64,000 nt of DNA. Source: Guptibacillus hwajinpoensis (lineage in GTDB: Bacteria > Bacillota > Bacilli > Bacillales > Bacillaceae_O). A model generated the notes under the pieces. That model was not told where the DNA came from, did not search any database, and saw only the letters and a list, made by a program, of their open reading frames with translations. Each line of letters opens with the position of its first letter. Position 1 is the stretch's first letter. Position numbers and translations under genes: made by a program. This document shows, one piece after another, positions 44,600 through 53,482 of the stretch. Where the stretch lies: the NCBI GenBank assembly GCA_016841765.1, contig JAENYN010000009.1, forward strand, positions 1 to 64,000, written 5' to 3'.

Positions 44600-44900
44600 C
44601 GGTCTTTTCGGAATTAGGTGCACTGAATAATGGTTCAGTGCAGATAATCTCAGTCTTTTTGGAATTAGGCGCACTGAATAATGGTTCAGTGCGTATAATG
44701 CCAGCTCTATACGGATTAGGCGCACTGAATAGAGATTCAGTGCGGATAATCTCAGTCTTTACGGAAATAGGCGCACTGAATAATGGTTCAGTGCGGATAA
44801 TCTCAGTCTTTACGGAAATAGGCGCACAGAATATCCGTTCAGTGCCTTTAATTCCAGGTCTTCTCGGAATAGGACACTGAACAGAAGTTCAATCCTGTAA
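44600..44900 (+). repeat. Tandem hairpin array A (51-bp period, about six units)
   Basis: The hairpin GCACTGAA-N6-TTCAGTGC starts at 44620, 44671, 44722, 44773 and 44824, exactly 51 bases apart, with a degraded sixth at 44874 and part of a unit before the first. The connecting sequence (GATAATCTCAGTCTTTACGG) is also conserved, so whole units were duplicated. Because 51 is a multiple of three, a 99-codon frame with a 17-residue repeat stays open through it, but no good ribosome site supports it. Confidence 0.9.
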
Positions 44901-44914
44901 CACGCTTTTTTAAT

Positions 44915-45091
44915 TATAGGCACAAGAACCGAGCTGCCGTGCCTATAATGGATGCCCTGGCCCGATGAAAGGCACAAGAACCAAACTGCCATGCTCATAA
45001 AGAATGCCCTGACCTGAATAAAAGGACAAGAACCAAGCCGCCGTGCCCATAATGGATGCCCCTGGCCTGAATAAAGGTACAAGAACCACCA
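44915..45091 (+). repeat. Tandem hairpin array B (52-bp period, about 3.5 units)
   Basis: ACAAGAACC recurs at 44922, 44974, 45026 and 45079 (spacings 52, 52, 53). The first unit holds TATAGGCAC-N15-GTGCCTATA, a perfect 9-bp stem; stems of later units are partly decayed. The interior (ATAATGGATGCCCTGGCCTGA) is repeated as well. The remaining 45092-45303 contains only the asnO ribosome site and no gene. Confidence 0.85.
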
Positions 45092-45303
45092 CGCCGATAT
45101 GTTTTTCTACCTTATTGAATCCCAAGCTGCAGAACGAGCCCCTCAGCATAAATCAAATCCCCTTATTATATCCCATTAAAAAACCCCTCTTTTAACAAAC
45201 CCACAAGAATGGTACATGCCCTTTCTCATTTCCAGGCAGGCGGCCGCATAAGCTGAATAAGTATAGGGAAATCAGCCGGTACCGAGCAGAAAGGGTGAAA
45301 GTT

Positions 45304-47151
45304 ATGTGCGGAATCACAGGCTGGATTGATTGGCGGCACAACTTGAATAACGAGCATGGGATAATTGAGAAAATGGCTGGAACCTTATCGAAGCGGGGAC
45401 CAGATGATGTTCAAACATGGTTTTTTTTTTCAAGCAGAAGACGGCATACGAGATTAATAGTGGTGGATCCCGCTGGCGGCAAGCAGCCGATGACTAAATC
45501 GGACCGGACCGGCTCTTATACGATTGTATATAACGGAGAGCTATATAATACAGAAGCGATCCGTAGTGAATTAAAAAGCAAAGGCTACTATTTCAATTCT
45601 TATTCGGATACAGAAGTGCTGCTTACGGCTTATATGGAGTGGAAAGAAAACTGCGTTGATATCCTGAACGGTATTTTTGCTTTTGCCATATGGGATGAAA
45701 GCGAACAAAGGCTTTTCATGGCCCGAGACAGACTTGGGGTCAAACCGTTATTTTTCCAGGAAAAAGACGGCCGCCTGCTGTTTGGTTCTGAATTGAAAGC
45801 GATTCTGGCGCATCCGGATGCAAAGCCTGAAATTGACCGGGATGGCCTTGCTGAAATATTTGCAATCGGCCCTTCCCGTACTCCCGGCCACGGCATTTTT
45901 AAAGGAATGGAAGAGCTGCGTCCTGCTCATGCGCTGACATACACAAGAAACGGATTGAAAAAATGGCGGTACTGGAACGTGGAGAGCAGGCCGCATACAG
46001 ACTCGCTGACAGAAACCGTTTCAAACATCAAAGCACTCGTCATGGATGCAATTGAGCGTCAGCTGGTGGCGGATGTGCCGGTTTGCACCTTTTTATCTGG
46101 CGGAGTTGATTCAAGTGCCATTACAGCCATTACAGCCAGAAAATTCAGACGTGAAGGGCAAAGCCCGTTAAATACGTATTCGGTTGATTACGAGGAGAAT
46201 GATAAATATTTTAAAAAAAATAAATTTCAGCCTGACCCCGATGGCCCCTGGATTGAAAAGATGTCAAAAGCATATGGGACAGCACATCACCGCTGCGTCA
46301 TTTCAAACCGGGACCTTGCCGGCCTGCTGAAGGAGGCGGTTATTGCCCGTGACCAGCCGGGAATGGCCGATATTGATTCGTCACTGCTCTGGTTTTGCAG
46401 TGAAATTAAAGAAGATATGACAGTCGGGTTGTCCGGTGAATGTGCAGATGAGATTTTCGGCGGCTATCCGTGGTTCCATCATCCGGAAGAAGCGGAAAAG
46501 GGGATATTTCCATGGATGAGATCCACAAAGGCCCGGCAGCAGCTGCTTCTGCCATCATGGCAATCGAAACTGAACCTGGAAGAATACGTTCAGCGCCGCT
46601 ATGCTGAAACTGTTAGTGAAACCCCTGTGCTGGAAGGGGAATCGGAAATCGATGCAAAGAGGCGCGAGCTCTTTTACATGAACATGATCTGGTTTATGAC
46701 TACACTGCTTGACCGGAAAGACCGCATGAGCATGGCGGCAAGCCTTGAGGTCAGGGTGCCGTTTGCTGATCATCGCCTTGTCGAGTATGTGTGGAATGTG
46801 CCGTGGGAAATGAAAATGCACGGCAACTGTGAAAAAGGGATACTGCGCAAAGCGCTTGAAGGTATACTTCCCGATGATGTCTTGTACCGGAAGAAGAGTC
46901 CGTATCCGAAAACCCATCATCCGGGGTATACCAGGGCAGTCCAGGAGTGGATGGAAGAAACATTGAATGACTCGAACGCACCGCTCTTTGAGTTCTTAGA
47001 CTGGAAAAAAGTGAAGGAGATCAATGATTCCGGCGGTGCTTCATTTAAAGATCCATGGTTCGGGCAGCTGATGACAGGACCGCAGCTGATTGCGCACCTC
47101 GCCCAGATCAATTACTGGTTTGAAGCGTATGGGGTGGAGGTTGTGGAGTAG
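45304..47151 (+). CDS. asnO: Asparagine synthase (glutamine-hydrolysing), with adapter-corrupted segment
   Basis: The class II glutamine amidotransferase domain begins MCGITGWIDW, with Cys2 as catalytic nucleophile after Met removal, and contains KRGPDDVQTW, NGELYN and SYSDTEVLL. The synthetase domain has the PP-loop SGGVDSS at residues 265-271 and LSGECADEIFGGY. Length is 615 residues. Residues about 40-50 read FFFSSRRRHTR, encoded by an Illumina adapter (45431-45454); these replace the expected serine/His-Arg-Arg segment before RLIVVDP, so the natural residues are lost although the frame stays open. ATG at 45304 with AAAGGGTG upstream. B. subtilis asnO acts in sporulation; the position near yisL supports the name. 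Confidence 0.88.
   Translation: MCGITGWIDWRHNLNNEHGIIEKMAGTLSKRGPDDVQTWFFFSSRRRHTRLIVVDPAGGKQPMTKSDRTGSYTIVYNGELYNTEAIRSELKSKGYYFNSYSDTEVLLTAYMEWKENCVDILNGIFAFAIWDESEQRLFMARDRLGVKPLFFQEKDGRLLFGSELKAILAHPDAKPEIDRDGLAEIFAIGPSRTPGHGIFKGMEELRPAHALTYTRNGLKKWRYWNVESRPHTDSLTETVSNIKALVMDAIERQLVADVPVCTFLSGGVDSSAITAITARKFRREGQSPLNTYSVDYEENDKYFKKNKFQPDPDGPWIEKMSKAYGTAHHRCVISNRDLAGLLKEAVIARDQPGMADIDSSLLWFCSEIKEDMTVGLSGECADEIFGGYPWFHHPEEAEKGIFPWMRSTKARQQLLLPSWQSKLNLEEYVQRRYAETVSETPVLEGESEIDAKRRELFYMNMIWFMTTLLDRKDRMSMAASLEVRVPFADHRLVEYVWNVPWEMKMHGNCEKGILRKALEGILPDDVLYRKKSPYPKTHHPGYTRAVQEWMEETLNDSNAPLFEFLDWKKVKEINDSGGASFKDPWFGQLMTGPQLIAHLAQINYWFEAYGVEVVE
45421..45454 (+). other. Illumina P7 adapter sequence embedded in asnO (assembly artefact)
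   Basis: Ten T residues are followed by CAAGCAGAAGACGGCATACG and AGAT, together the 24-base P7 flow-cell adapter as I know it. Its translation gives the well-known artefact peptide FFFSSRRRHTR. This is synthetic, not genomic, sequence. Confidence 0.95.
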
Positions 47152-47235
47152 GGAAACAGGCTGCTGCAAGCGTTGAATTTCCTGTGGCGTGGGGGAAGCG
47201 TGCTCGGTCAAGTGCCTATAGGCAGGTGAAAGGAA

Positions 47236-47449
47236 AAAATAGAGGCACGGGGTTTTGTTTGTCGTGCCTATAAATTGCGGTAGGACTAAAATAGAGGCAC
47301 GGGATTCTGTTTGCCGTGCCTATAAATTGCGTTGCGACCAAAATAGAGGCACGAGACTCTGTTTGCCGTGCCTATAAACAGCGGTGCGACCAAAATAAAG
47401 GCACGGGATTCAGTTCCGCGTGCCTATAAACTGCGGTGCGCCTCAAAAT
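47236..47449 (+). repeat. Tandem hairpin array C (52-bp period), first four of five units
   Basis: GGCAC-N15-GTGCC starts at 47244, 47296, 47348, 47400 and, in the terminator-like last unit, 47453. All five have exactly 15 bases between the arms. The spacers (TATAAATTGCGGTGCGACCAAAATA) are conserved. A partial unit may precede at about 47210-47235. The unit design equals that of array B. The rest of the gap to 47742 shows no gene. Confidence 0.9.
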
Positions 47450-47480
47450 AAAGGCACGGGACTTTATACCCCGTGCCTTT
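47450..47480 (+). terminator. Last array C unit, likely terminator of asnO
   Basis: The fifth unit has an extended 11-bp stem, AAAGGCACGGG/CCCGTGCCTTT, with a 9-base loop and ends TTTATT. It is the best terminator candidate downstream of asnO. Confidence 0.6.
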
Positions 47481-47742
47481 ATTCAATGAGAACCGAACAT
47501 TTCAGACTGAGCGCCAATCCACTCCACTGCCTCTATCTCCAGCTTTTTCACCCAGCAGGACCTTCACATCTCCATAGGACGCTGGATCACCGCACCAACA
47601 CTATCCAAGGTTTTTTCGATAAGTTTTATGCCTTCCCCAAATCTTAACTAATCCCATCCTAACCGTAATAACTGAATAGCCAAGACTGGTTGTTTTCAGA
47701 TCCTTATTTTACTCTTTCAAGGGCCTTCGAAAATAAAAAGAC

Positions 47743-49110
47743 CTAATGGGTCCGTGCCGCTTTTCCGATGCTATCCAGGCGTTCGATCAGGCCGGTGCCG
47801 AATGCTTCGGATCCTGGTGTTTCGTTTTGCAGAATGAAATCTTTAAACTCATAAGACTGGGAGCCGTGTTCAGCGAAATCAAGTCCTGCAATTTCTTCTT
47901 CCGGACTGACACGGATCGGGGAAAATAGCTTATGGAGCAAAAGGAAACCGGAAACAGCGGATAGTGTCCACGCGGCAATGGCAGCAATTCCGACTGCCTG
48001 AATCCCGAGCAGTGCAGCGCCTCCTCCGTAGAATAGGCCTGATGATGTGCTGAAAAGCCCGACGGCGAGTGTTCCCCAGATTCCGGCTACACCGTGTACA
48101 GCAATCGCGCCAACCGGATCATCGATTTTCAAAACCCGGTCGATGAATGGGACAGCTGCAGCAAGGATGATGCCGGAAACTGCACCAATCACGAGTGCGG
48201 CAGCCGGGGAAACATCGGCAGTGCCGGCTGTGATTCCGACAAGCCCGGCAAGTGCTCCGTTCAACGTCAGTGAAGCATCAATACGCCGGTATTTCAGATG
48301 GGAATAAAAAGCCGTCATCACTACTGCCGCAGATGCGGACAAAAGAGTTGTCGTCACGACATGTGGAATCAACTCAGGATCGGCTGCAAGCGTGCTGCCG
48401 CCGTTGAATCCAAACCAGCCGAACCAGAGAATGAATACTCCGAGAGCACCGAGCGGGATATTATGCCCTTTAATGATATTCACCTTACCGCCCTTGTATT
48501 TGCCGATCCGGCCGCCAAGTATTTTTGCCGCCGCAATCGCACCCAGAGCCCCGGTGAGATGGACGACTGAAGAACCGGCGAAATCAATGAATCCAAGTTC
48601 AGTCAACCAGCCTCCGCCCCATGTCCAGTGGCCGACAACAGGATAAATGAAAGCGGTCATCATGACTGTCAGCAAAAGATAGCTGGACAGTTTCATGCGT
48701 TCGGCAACCGCGCCGGAAATGATGGTTGCACAAGTCGCTGCAAAAACGGCCTGAAAGACAAAAAATCCGATATCCGCTTCCTTGCCGATCAGCGCAAACC
48801 CGTCTGTTCCGATGAAGCCGCCTGCGCTTGTTCCGAACATAAGGCCGAATCCGATAAAGAAATATAAAATTGAAGCGGCAGCGATTGTCAGCATGTTTTT
48901 CATGAGGATGTTCAGGGAGTTTTTCGAACGGGTGAACCCCGTTTCTACCATTGCAAAGCCGGCGTGCATGAAAAACACAAGAAAAGCTGCTGTGATCATC
49001 CAGATCATATCGACGGAAGCCGAAAGTTCTTCCACACCTTTTTCAGCAGCAAGTGCTGAAGTGGGGAATGACAGGGCAACAATGGACAATATGGCTGCTT
49101 TAATTTTCAC
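47743..49110 (-). CDS. amtB: Ammonium transporter (Amt/NrgA family)
   Basis: This 455-residue membrane channel has about 11 helices plus an N-terminal signal-like segment (AILSIVALSFPTSALA). Marks are FFMHAGFAMVETGFTRSKN, GGWLTELGFIDFAGSSVVHLTGALGAIAAAKILG, LGVFILWFGWFGFNGGS and AIAVHGVAGIWGTLAVG, which include the conserved pore histidines. It takes up ammonium when external levels are low. The start is GTG at 49110 with AAAGGAGG upstream. It follows the PII gene closely in one operon, as in nrgAB or glnK-amtB pairs; PII normally plugs the transporter. Confidence 0.92.
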   Translation of the reverse strand: MKIKAAILSIVALSFPTSALAAEKGVEELSASVDMIWMITAAFLVFFMHAGFAMVETGFTRSKNSLNILMKNMLTIAAASILYFFIGFGLMFGTSAGGFIGTDGFALIGKEADIGFFVFQAVFAATCATIISGAVAERMKLSSYLLLTVMMTAFIYPVVGHWTWGGGWLTELGFIDFAGSSVVHLTGALGAIAAAKILGGRIGKYKGGKVNIIKGHNIPLGALGVFILWFGWFGFNGGSTLAADPELIPHVVTTTLLSASAAVVMTAFYSHLKYRRIDASLTLNGALAGLVGITAGTADVSPAAALVIGAVSGIILAAAVPFIDRVLKIDDPVGAIAVHGVAGIWGTLAVGLFSTSSGLFYGGGAALLGIQAVGIAAIAAWTLSAVSGFLLLHKLFSPIRVSPEEEIAGLDFAEHGSQSYEFKDFILQNETPGSEAFGTGLIERLDSIGKAARTH

Positions 49111-49123
49111 GTTATTTCCTCCT

Positions 49124-49465
49124 TTAAATAATGGCGTTCAAACCGGTTTCGCCGGTCCGAATGCGAATGGCGTCTTCAATCGGGATAATAAAGATTTTTC
49201 CGTCACCCACTGTTCCGGTGCCGCAGGTTTGGACAATGACATCGATGATTTGGTCAGTAAGGTGATCTTCCACAACCATTTCGACCCTTACTTTCGGAAA
49301 CAATTTGATTTCATACCGGCTGCCGCGGAAGACGCCTTGTTTCCCTTCCTGTTTTCCGCAGCCGGCAGCCTCGGTGACAGTAAGTCCGCTGATGCCGATT
49401 TCTTCAAGCATGTTACGTAGATCCAGAAACTGTTCGGGACGGATTACCGTTTCGATTTTTTTCAA
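49124..49465 (-). CDS. glnK: PII nitrogen regulatory protein (GlnK/NrgB)
   Basis: The 113-residue PII protein starts MKKIETVIRPEQFLDLRNMLEEIGISGLTVTE. The T-loop region is GKQEGKQGVFRGSRYEIKLFPKVRVEMVV, with the loop tyrosine present. The B- and C-loop regions are TGTVGDGKIFIIPIEDAIRIRTGE. It binds ATP/ADP and 2-oxoglutarate and regulates the adjacent Amt channel. TTG at 49465 was chosen: GGGGTG lies 7 bases upstream and the result matches the family N-terminus. A TnrA/GlnR-type box and a sigma-A promoter lie just upstream. Confidence 0.92.
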   Translation of the reverse strand: MKKIETVIRPEQFLDLRNMLEEIGISGLTVTEAAGCGKQEGKQGVFRGSRYEIKLFPKVRVEMVVEDHLTDQIIDVIVQTCGTGTVGDGKIFIIPIEDAIRIRTGETGLNAII

Positions 49466-49488
49466 ATTCAAACACCCCAATTTGTTTA

Positions 49489-49505
49489 TGTTATAAAATA
49501 TAACA
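49489..49505. promoter_or_regulatory. TnrA/GlnR-type operator
   Basis: TGTTATATTTTATAACA fits TGTNA-N7-TNACA perfectly. It lies between the predicted -10 box and the PII start codon, where a bound protein would more likely repress than activate. Confidence 0.8.
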
Positions 49506-49518
49506 TGTTATGTAAGTT

Positions 49519-49547
49519 ATAATACGATAAGAGGGCATTACTTGCAA
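49519..49547 (-). promoter_or_regulatory. Sigma-A-like promoter of glnK-amtB
   Basis: On the minus strand TTGCAA (49547-49542), a 17-base spacer and TATTAT (49524-49519). The TnrA/GlnR box begins 13 bases downstream of the -10 box. Confidence 0.65.
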
Positions 49548-49567
49548 GTATTTTTCAGAAAAATAGT

Positions 49568-49608
49568 AAAAAAAGAAACATTCCCGCATCAAAACGATGC
49601 AGGAATGT
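49568..49608 (-). terminator. Minus-strand terminator upstream of glnK
   Basis: ACATTCC-GCATC pairs with GATGC-GGAATGT with one mismatch around a 5-base loop (49578-49608), and the minus strand continues TTCTTTTTTT. It insulates glnK from transcripts arriving from the right. Confidence 0.7.
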
Positions 49609-49678
49609 CATGAAACCTAACATATATTCATCTTTTAACCGGATGCCCGAATCTCATCGCCGCCCATTTCCTGTTTTT

Positions 49679-49804
49679 TCACCTCTTCATCATGAGGATG
49701 TATCTCAGCCGTTCACCGAAGCTGAAGGCGATCCATACACCTGCCGGGGCAGGGCCAAAGGCGTCTCTCAAAAAATCAGCATATGCAAGAAGATCCCATC
49801 CCAA
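49679..49804 (-). pseudogene. Possible gene remnant, 41 codons
   Basis: A minus-strand frame ending in TGA at 49679 encodes a protein-like C-terminus (LLAYADFLRDAFGPAPAGVW, then ERLRYILMMKR). There is no ribosome site before the TTG and a stop lies a few codons upstream. I do not recognise it; it may be the 3-prime relic of a lost gene. No other gene is seen in 49609-49914. Confidence 0.3.
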
Positions 49805-49878
49805 TGAATATCGGCTATGCTAAGGCAAATAGGGTCAATTTCTTTTTCTCTGGCATTTCCCCGTTTCGAGCAAAAGAC

Positions 49879-49902
49879 AAAAGCCCGGACATTTTTCCGG
49901 GC
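49879..49902 (-). terminator. Terminator of the neopullulanase gene
   Basis: GCCCGG/CCGGGC with an A/T-rich loop, followed on the minus strand by TTTTGTCTTTTG, 12 bases past the stop codon. Confidence 0.75.
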
Positions 49903-49914
49903 CAACTTCTCTGA

Positions 49915-51684
<1,770 letters not shown>

Positions 51685-51706
51685 TCACCTCTTCATAAAA
51701 TGGTTG

Positions 51707-51722
51707 GCGCAATCGTTTGCGC
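51707..51722. promoter_or_regulatory. LacI-type operator before the neopullulanase gene
   Basis: GCGCAA-TCGT-TTGCGC is a near-perfect palindrome with the GCAA..CG..TTGC pattern of LacI/MalR sites. It lies downstream of the minus-strand promoter at 51743-51771, in position to repress. Confidence 0.7.
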
Positions 51723-51742
51723 AAGTTAGATTTAATAGTTTA

Positions 51743-51771
51743 AATGTATGGTAATCCGTTTCTGTTGTCAA
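51743..51771 (-). promoter_or_regulatory. Sigma-A promoter of the neopullulanase gene
   Basis: A perfect TTGACA (51771-51766 on the minus strand), a 17-base spacer and TACATT (51748-51743). Confidence 0.65.
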
Positions 51772-51955
51772 TAAGAGAAGACGGCACACAATCTATTGTT
51801 GGAGTGGGAAAGGAAGTAAAAGATTCTAATATTAAAGTAGAGGTTAGCCGCGGTAAAGAAATGCCACAAAACCAACAAAAGGACGAAATATAAAGGGATT
51901 ATACGGTTTGTCCGGCGCTGTGAAGAGCAGAAATTCATTTTCTATTAAAAAGTAG

Positions 51956-51983
51956 TTGTCAAACCATCTATAGCAGGTATAAT
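51956..51983 (+). promoter_or_regulatory. Sigma-A promoter of the maltodextrin operon
   Basis: TTGTCA, a 16-base spacer and a perfect TATAAT. The LacI-type site at 51997 lies just past the likely transcription start. No gene is seen between 51784 and this promoter apart from a 49-codon frame without a ribosome site. Confidence 0.75.
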
Positions 51984-51996
51984 GAAACTAGACAGG

Positions 51997-52012
51997 TTGC
52001 GCAAACGATTTC
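51997..52012. promoter_or_regulatory. LacI-type operator 1 of the malE promoter
   Basis: TTGCGCAAACGATTTC repeats the GCGCAAACGATT core of the operator at 51707. It is centred about 20 bases after the -10 box. Confidence 0.65.
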
Positions 52013-52019
52013 ACTAAAT

Positions 52020-52033
52020 TGAAAACGCTTTTA
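52020..52033. promoter_or_regulatory. Possible cre site (CcpA)
   Basis: TGAAAACGCTTTTA matches the catabolite-responsive element consensus TGWNANCGNTNWCA with one mismatch. Position after the promoter fits roadblock-type glucose repression. Confidence 0.5.
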
Positions 52034-52048
52034 TTTTTTGGCGTTTTT

Positions 52049-52064
52049 GTGCAAACGTTTGTAC
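52049..52064. promoter_or_regulatory. LacI-type operator 2 of the malE promoter
   Basis: GTGCAAACGTTTGTAC has the symmetric core CAAACGTTTG and resembles known MalR sites. It lies 43 bases before the malE start. Confidence 0.6.
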
Positions 52065-52106
52065 TGCCGGTCGAAACTATTAAACATTCTTTTAGGGGGT
52101 CCAATA

Positions 52107-53399
52107 ATGAAAAAGGTTTTGGCTTTATTCATGACTATGCTTCTGTTCCTGGGCGTTCTCGCTGCTTGCGGTCCGCAGGAATCGGAAGAAACGTCTTCAT
52201 CTGAAGGCGACAGCGGTGAAAAGGCGACAGAAAACGAAGATGCCAACAAGCCGGAAAAATTGATCGTTTGGGAAGATACTGATAAGTCTGCTGGTCTTGA
52301 ACCGGCTGTAAAAAGTTTTGAAGAAGAATATGGAATCACTGTGGAATTTGAAGAAGTGCCTATGCTTGACCAGCAGGATAAGCTCCGTTTGGACGGACCT
52401 GCAGGCACAGGCCCTGATTTGATCACTATGCCGCATGACCGCCTGGGCCCTGCTGCAACTGAGGGAATCATCGCCCCGCTTGAGGTGGGTGATGATACAC
52501 TTGGCATCTATATGGATTCAGCGGTGACTGCGATGCAGTACAACGGAGAACTTTATGGCCTTCCGAAGTCAACTGAAACACCGGTATTCATCTATAACAA
52601 AGAATTGATGCCGGAAATGACTGAGACATTTGAAGATCTGTATGCTTTCTCCAAAGATTTCACAAAAGACGGAAACTACGGCTACCTTGCGAACTGGACT
52701 GATTTCTACTTCGCATATGGTGTGATGGCAGGCAACGGCGGCTATGTATTCGCCAACGAAGACGGAACATTGAATCCTGAAGACATCGGCTTGAACAATG
52801 AGGGTGCTGTTGAGGGACTGGAGTATATTACGAAATGGTACGAAGAAGACTTGTTCCCGAGTGGCATCATCGGTGAAAATGCCGGCCAGACCATTGACGG
52901 CCTTTTCCAGGAAGGCAAAGTTGCCGCTGTCATGAACGGCCCCTGGTCTTTCCAGAGCTATCGTGATGCAGGTATTGACATTGGCATCGCTCCGCTTCCG
53001 ACACTTCCGAACGGTGAACATGTCCAGACATTTACAGGTGTTAAAGCATGGGTCGTAAGCTCTTATAGTGCAAACCAGGAGTGGGCTACAAAGCTTGCTG
53101 AATGGATCACCAATGAAGAAAACGCAAAGAAACGTTTTGAAAACACTGCGGAAATCCCGCCGGTGAAATCTCTTATCGAAGATCCTGTCATTGCTGATGA
53201 CGAGGGTGCAAAAGCAGTAGCTGTCCAGTCTTCATATGGCACTCCGATGCCAAACATCCCTGAAATGGCAGAAGTTTGGGATCCGATGAAGAATGCACTT
53301 CAGCTTTCTGCAACAAATAAGCAGGAACCGAAAGCCGCACTCGATGAAGCAGTGAACACAACCAAGCAAAACATTGAAACAAACCATTCCGGCAACTAA
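52107..53399 (+). CDS. mdxE: Maltodextrin ABC transporter substrate-binding lipoprotein
   Basis: The 430-residue extracellular lipoprotein has a signal peptide and lipobox (MKKVLALFMTMLLFLGVLAAC; lipidated Cys21), an acidic Ser/Glu linker, then a family 1 solute-binding fold. Marks are LIVWEDTDKSAGLEPAVKSFEEEYGITVEFEEV, GPDLITMPHDRLG, YGLPKSTETPVFIYNKELM and GKVAAVMNGPWSFQSYRDAGIDIGIAPLPTLP. This matches MalE/MdxE, binding maltose and longer dextrins. ATG at 52107 follows AGGGGG. It is first in the operon, and its promoter has two LacI-type sites and a cre-like site. Confidence 0.93.
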   Translation: MKKVLALFMTMLLFLGVLAACGPQESEETSSSEGDSGEKATENEDANKPEKLIVWEDTDKSAGLEPAVKSFEEEYGITVEFEEVPMLDQQDKLRLDGPAGTGPDLITMPHDRLGPAATEGIIAPLEVGDDTLGIYMDSAVTAMQYNGELYGLPKSTETPVFIYNKELMPEMTETFEDLYAFSKDFTKDGNYGYLANWTDFYFAYGVMAGNGGYVFANEDGTLNPEDIGLNNEGAVEGLEYITKWYEEDLFPSGIIGENAGQTIDGLFQEGKVAAVMNGPWSFQSYRDAGIDIGIAPLPTLPNGEHVQTFTGVKAWVVSSYSANQEWATKLAEWITNEENAKKRFENTAEIPPVKSLIEDPVIADDEGAKAVAVQSSYGTPMPNIPEMAEVWDPMKNALQLSATNKQEPKAALDEAVNTTKQNIETNHSGN

Positions 53400-53482
53400 T
53401 ACCCGGGTGTATCGGCAGCACCGGTTTTCCGGTGCTGCTCCCTCAATAAGGAATGGAGGGAAGGGAAAGGGGCTGTATTCTC

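Noticed and set aside
44810-45082. A 90-codon minus-strand frame across arrays A and B
   Set aside because: It simply reads the complementary strand of the repeats and lacks start signals.
44600-47480. Regularly spaced palindromic repeats resembling CRISPR arrays
   Set aside because: The sequences between the palindromes are conserved from unit to unit and not unique, the arrays are short, and no cas genes are present.
47420-47647. A 75-codon plus-strand frame downstream of asnO
   Set aside because: It starts inside hairpin array C, has no ribosome site and no recognisable motif.
51744-51893. A 49-codon plus-strand frame with protein-like composition between the neopullulanase gene and the malE promoter
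   Set aside because: There is no ribosome site, and its ATG overlaps the -10 box of the divergent promoter. It may be a relic, but a gene cannot be supported.
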